DNA of 6,692 bases from a bacterium (GTDB taxonomy: Bacteria > Electryoneota > Electryoneia > Electryoneales > Electryoneaceae), in assembly GCA_014729955.1 (NCBI GenBank), contig WJJA01000120.1:1-6692 (forward strand). The letters run 5' to 3'. Shown here one piece after another: positions 4,973 through 6,692 of the stretch; within the stretch, counting starts at the first letter, position 1, and each line of letters opens with the position of its first letter. Made by a program: the position numbers and the translations under genes. Under the pieces are notes generated by a model. That model was not told the origin of the DNA and made no database searches. It worked only from the letters and a program-made list of their open reading frames with translations.

Positions 4973-4996
4973 CCGCCGAACCTGAGCATCCGGCGG
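4973..4996. repeat. Hairpin in the convergent spacer, weak terminator candidate for the permease
   Basis: CCGCCG (4973-4978) pairs with CGGCGG (4991-4996) around a 12-nt loop. Read on the minus strand, the stem is followed by TTT and then C, so it could be a weak terminator for the permease gene, which ends at 5019. No T-run follows on the plus strand. The hairpin sits between two copies of an 11-bp direct repeat (4947-4957 and 5002-5012). Confidence 0.35.
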
Positions 4997-5018
4997 AACG
5001 AACGGGCCGGCAGTCTGC

Positions 5019-6692
5019 CTATTCGTGCCGCAGCACGCTTGCCGGGTTCAGCATCGCGGCACGGATCGCCTGGAAGCTCACGGTCAACAGGGCAATCAGC
5101 AGTGTCATCATTCCCGCCGCAGGATAGAGCCACCACCCGAAGGGCGGATTGTAGGCGAAATTCTCGAAGATGCGTCCCACCACCCACCATGCTGCGGGCC
5201 AGGCGATCACATTGGCAATCAGCACGAGTAGCAGGAAGTTCCGGACCAGAAGGCGCACGAGCGAGCTTTCCGTCGCCCCCAGCACCTTGCGCACACTGAT
5301 TTCCCGCCTTCGCTGCTCCGCGGCGAACGCTGCCAGCGCGAACAGCCCCATGCATGCGACAACGATGGCGAGCAGGGTGAACAGATTGAACACCTTGCCC
5401 ACACGCTGCTCGGTGCGGTACAACCTGTCAAATGATTCATCCACAAAGCGGTAGTTGATGGGAATGCCCGGCGCGAACTCCGACCAGGCCGCTTCGATAT
5501 CCTTCAAGGTGTGGTCCAGGTCCGCTTCAGGGCTGAAGCGGAAATAGAGATAAACCGGACGTCCACGGTAGAGCCGTATCATCAACGGTCGAATCTCTTC
5601 ATGCAGGGACGCATAATGATAGTCGCGTACCAGGCCGATCACCTTCAAAGCGGTGAACTTCGGCGGTTCCACCGACTCCCAGTCGTTCAACTCCTTCCCG
5701 ACCGGATCGTCCCAGCCGAGCATGCGTGCGCAAGCCTCGTTGATGAGGATCGCATTGACCGTGTCGGTCGACATGTCACGCCGGAACCCGCGTCCGTCAA
5801 CGATGTCCATGCCCATCAGGTCGAGATAGTCGAAATCAACGCTTTGCCGGGCGATCAGGATCTGGTTGTCCAGTGAAGTGCCGGGAATGTGATACAGGCT
5901 GTTGCCGTTGACTTCGAAGGGTGATACATCCGCCGAGGCGGAAGCGGTTACACCCGCAATACGGTCGATTTCCTGTTGAATCACGTCATGACGTGTCATC
6001 AGGCTCCAACTGCCTAGTTTCAACTGGAGCACCTGCTCACGGTTGAAGCCGAGATCCTTCTTACGTATGAAGTCCATCTGCCGCATCACCGCCAGGGTGC
6101 TGATGATCAGGACCACGGAGATGCCGAATTGCATGACCACCAGTACTGCACGCAGGCGTGCTCCCTGTCGTCCCGTCCTCATCTGCCCTCGAATCACCGC
6201 CATCGGTGCGAAGGATGTCAGGTAAAGCGCGGGGTACAAGCCGGCCGTGATTCCCACAACCGCCGCCCCGATGATTGCGAGCAGAGCCGGCCACAGCAGA
6301 TCAGCCGCCTGGATTTTCAGGTCTGTGCCCAGCAGTTGGCTGAAGATCGGCAGGAGAAGGACTGCCAGTACAACAGCAATGAGCATGGCAATGAGGGAAA
6401 GAAGCACGGTTTCCAGCAGGAATTGACGCACCATACCGGCTCGAGTCGCGCCGAGAACCTTGCTGATGCCGACCTGTCGAGCACGGATCATGCTTTTCGA
6501 TGTGCTCAGATTGATGAAGTTCAAGCAGGCGATCAGCAGAATAAACAGGCCGATGGCGATAAACTGAACCAGTGTCGATCTCGAGCCGGAACGTGCCCGG
6601 TTAAAACTGAAATCAGACGAGTTGAGATAGACCTCTTTCAGCGGTTGCAATCGCAAATACATTTCGCCGCCGATGTCACGCAAACGCTGCCC
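5019..6692 (-). CDS. FtsX/MacB-type ABC transporter permease, C-terminal part (5' end outside window)
   Basis: This is the inner-membrane permease half of an ABC system of the MacB/FtsX mechanotransmission type. These work with a separate ATPase on lipoproteins, peptides or cell-envelope processes. The minus-strand frame is open from the right edge to the TAG at 5019-5021, giving about 557 visible residues of a protein usually near 800. The TTG at 6683 is only an internal codon. Order from the visible end (approximate residues): first FtsX module with three membrane helices (40-63, 90-115, 130-158), linker MAVIRGQMR, a fourth helix (180-202) starting the second half, a periplasmic MacB-like domain (~205-430), then a second FtsX module with three helices (434-458, 483-505, 520-543). 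ARQVGISKVLGATRAGMVRQFL and RRREISVRKVLGATESSLVRLL are the matching cytoplasmic coupling segments of the two modules. The ATPase is not in the window, and the substrate is unknown. Confidence 0.93.
   Translation of the reverse strand, partial: GQRLRDIGGEMYLRLQPLKEVYLNSSDFSFNRARSGSRSTLVQFIAIGLFILLIACLNFINLSTSKSMIRARQVGISKVLGATRAGMVRQFLLETVLLSLIAMLIAVVLAVLLLPIFSQLLGTDLKIQAADLLWPALLAIIGAAVVGITAGLYPALYLTSFAPMAVIRGQMRTGRQGARLRAVLVVMQFGISVVLIISTLAVMRQMDFIRKKDLGFNREQVLQLKLGSWSLMTRHDVIQQEIDRIAGVTASASADVSPFEVNGNSLYHIPGTSLDNQILIARQSVDFDYLDLMGMDIVDGRGFRRDMSTDTVNAILINEACARMLGWDDPVGKELNDWESVEPPKFTALKVIGLVRDYHYASLHEEIRPLMIRLYRGRPVYLYFRFSPEADLDHTLKDIEAAWSEFAPGIPINYRFVDESFDRLYRTEQRVGKVFNLFTLLAIVVACMGLFALAAFAAEQRRREISVRKVLGATESSLVRLLVRNFLLLVLIANVIAWPAAWWVVGRIFENFAYNPPFGWWLYPAAGMMTLLIALLTVSFQAIRAAMLNPASVLRHE

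Noticed and set aside
4951..4980. Minus-strand GGTTTCGAGTCCC resembling a tRNA T-arm
   Set aside because: The bases flanking the TTCGAGT loop do not form a 5-bp T-stem, and no anticodon arm, D-arm or acceptor complement is found alongside.

Overview
The window is about 57-58% G+C (estimated by eye) and carries five protein-coding genes: a left-truncated uvrB, a GNAT acetyltransferase, a DHH-family phosphoesterase, a peroxiredoxin and a macrodomain protein. A right-truncated FtsX/MacB-type ABC permease closes it. Strong Shine-Dalgarno sequences and factor-independent terminators show a bacterium. The two-module permease with RRREISVRKVLGA-type motifs is common in the Bacteroidota/FCB region of the tree and allied uncultivated phyla. 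That placement is an inference, and nothing here fixes the species.

Layout. Positions 1-1199 (+) hold the C-terminal part of UvrB, the damage-verification helicase of nucleotide excision repair. A convergent GNAT gene follows at 1265-1738 (-). A 174-bp divergent spacer with two inverted repeats separates it from the DHH gene at 1913-2806 (+), which ends in a textbook terminator at 2846-2873. The next ~680 bp contain no credible gene. They hold an AT-rich segment bounded by imperfect terminal inverted repeats (2982-3226), which looks like a short mobile-element relic. After that comes a structured region (3255-3522) leading to the peroxiredoxin gene at 3551-4216 (+), which also has a strong terminator (4244-4277). 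The macrodomain gene follows at 4324-4875 (+). A 143-bp convergent spacer separates it from the permease, which occupies 5019-6692 (-) and continues beyond the right edge.

How the genes relate. Each gene has its own spacer, and two have their own terminator, so this looks like a run of single-gene transcription units, not one pathway. Uvr repair, peroxide removal and ADP-ribose handling fit a loose stress-response theme, but nothing in the sequence links them functionally. No complete new system is visible. The points most worth following up are the structured peroxiredoxin upstream region, the repeat-bounded segment before it, and the apparent active-site changes in the DHH protein.
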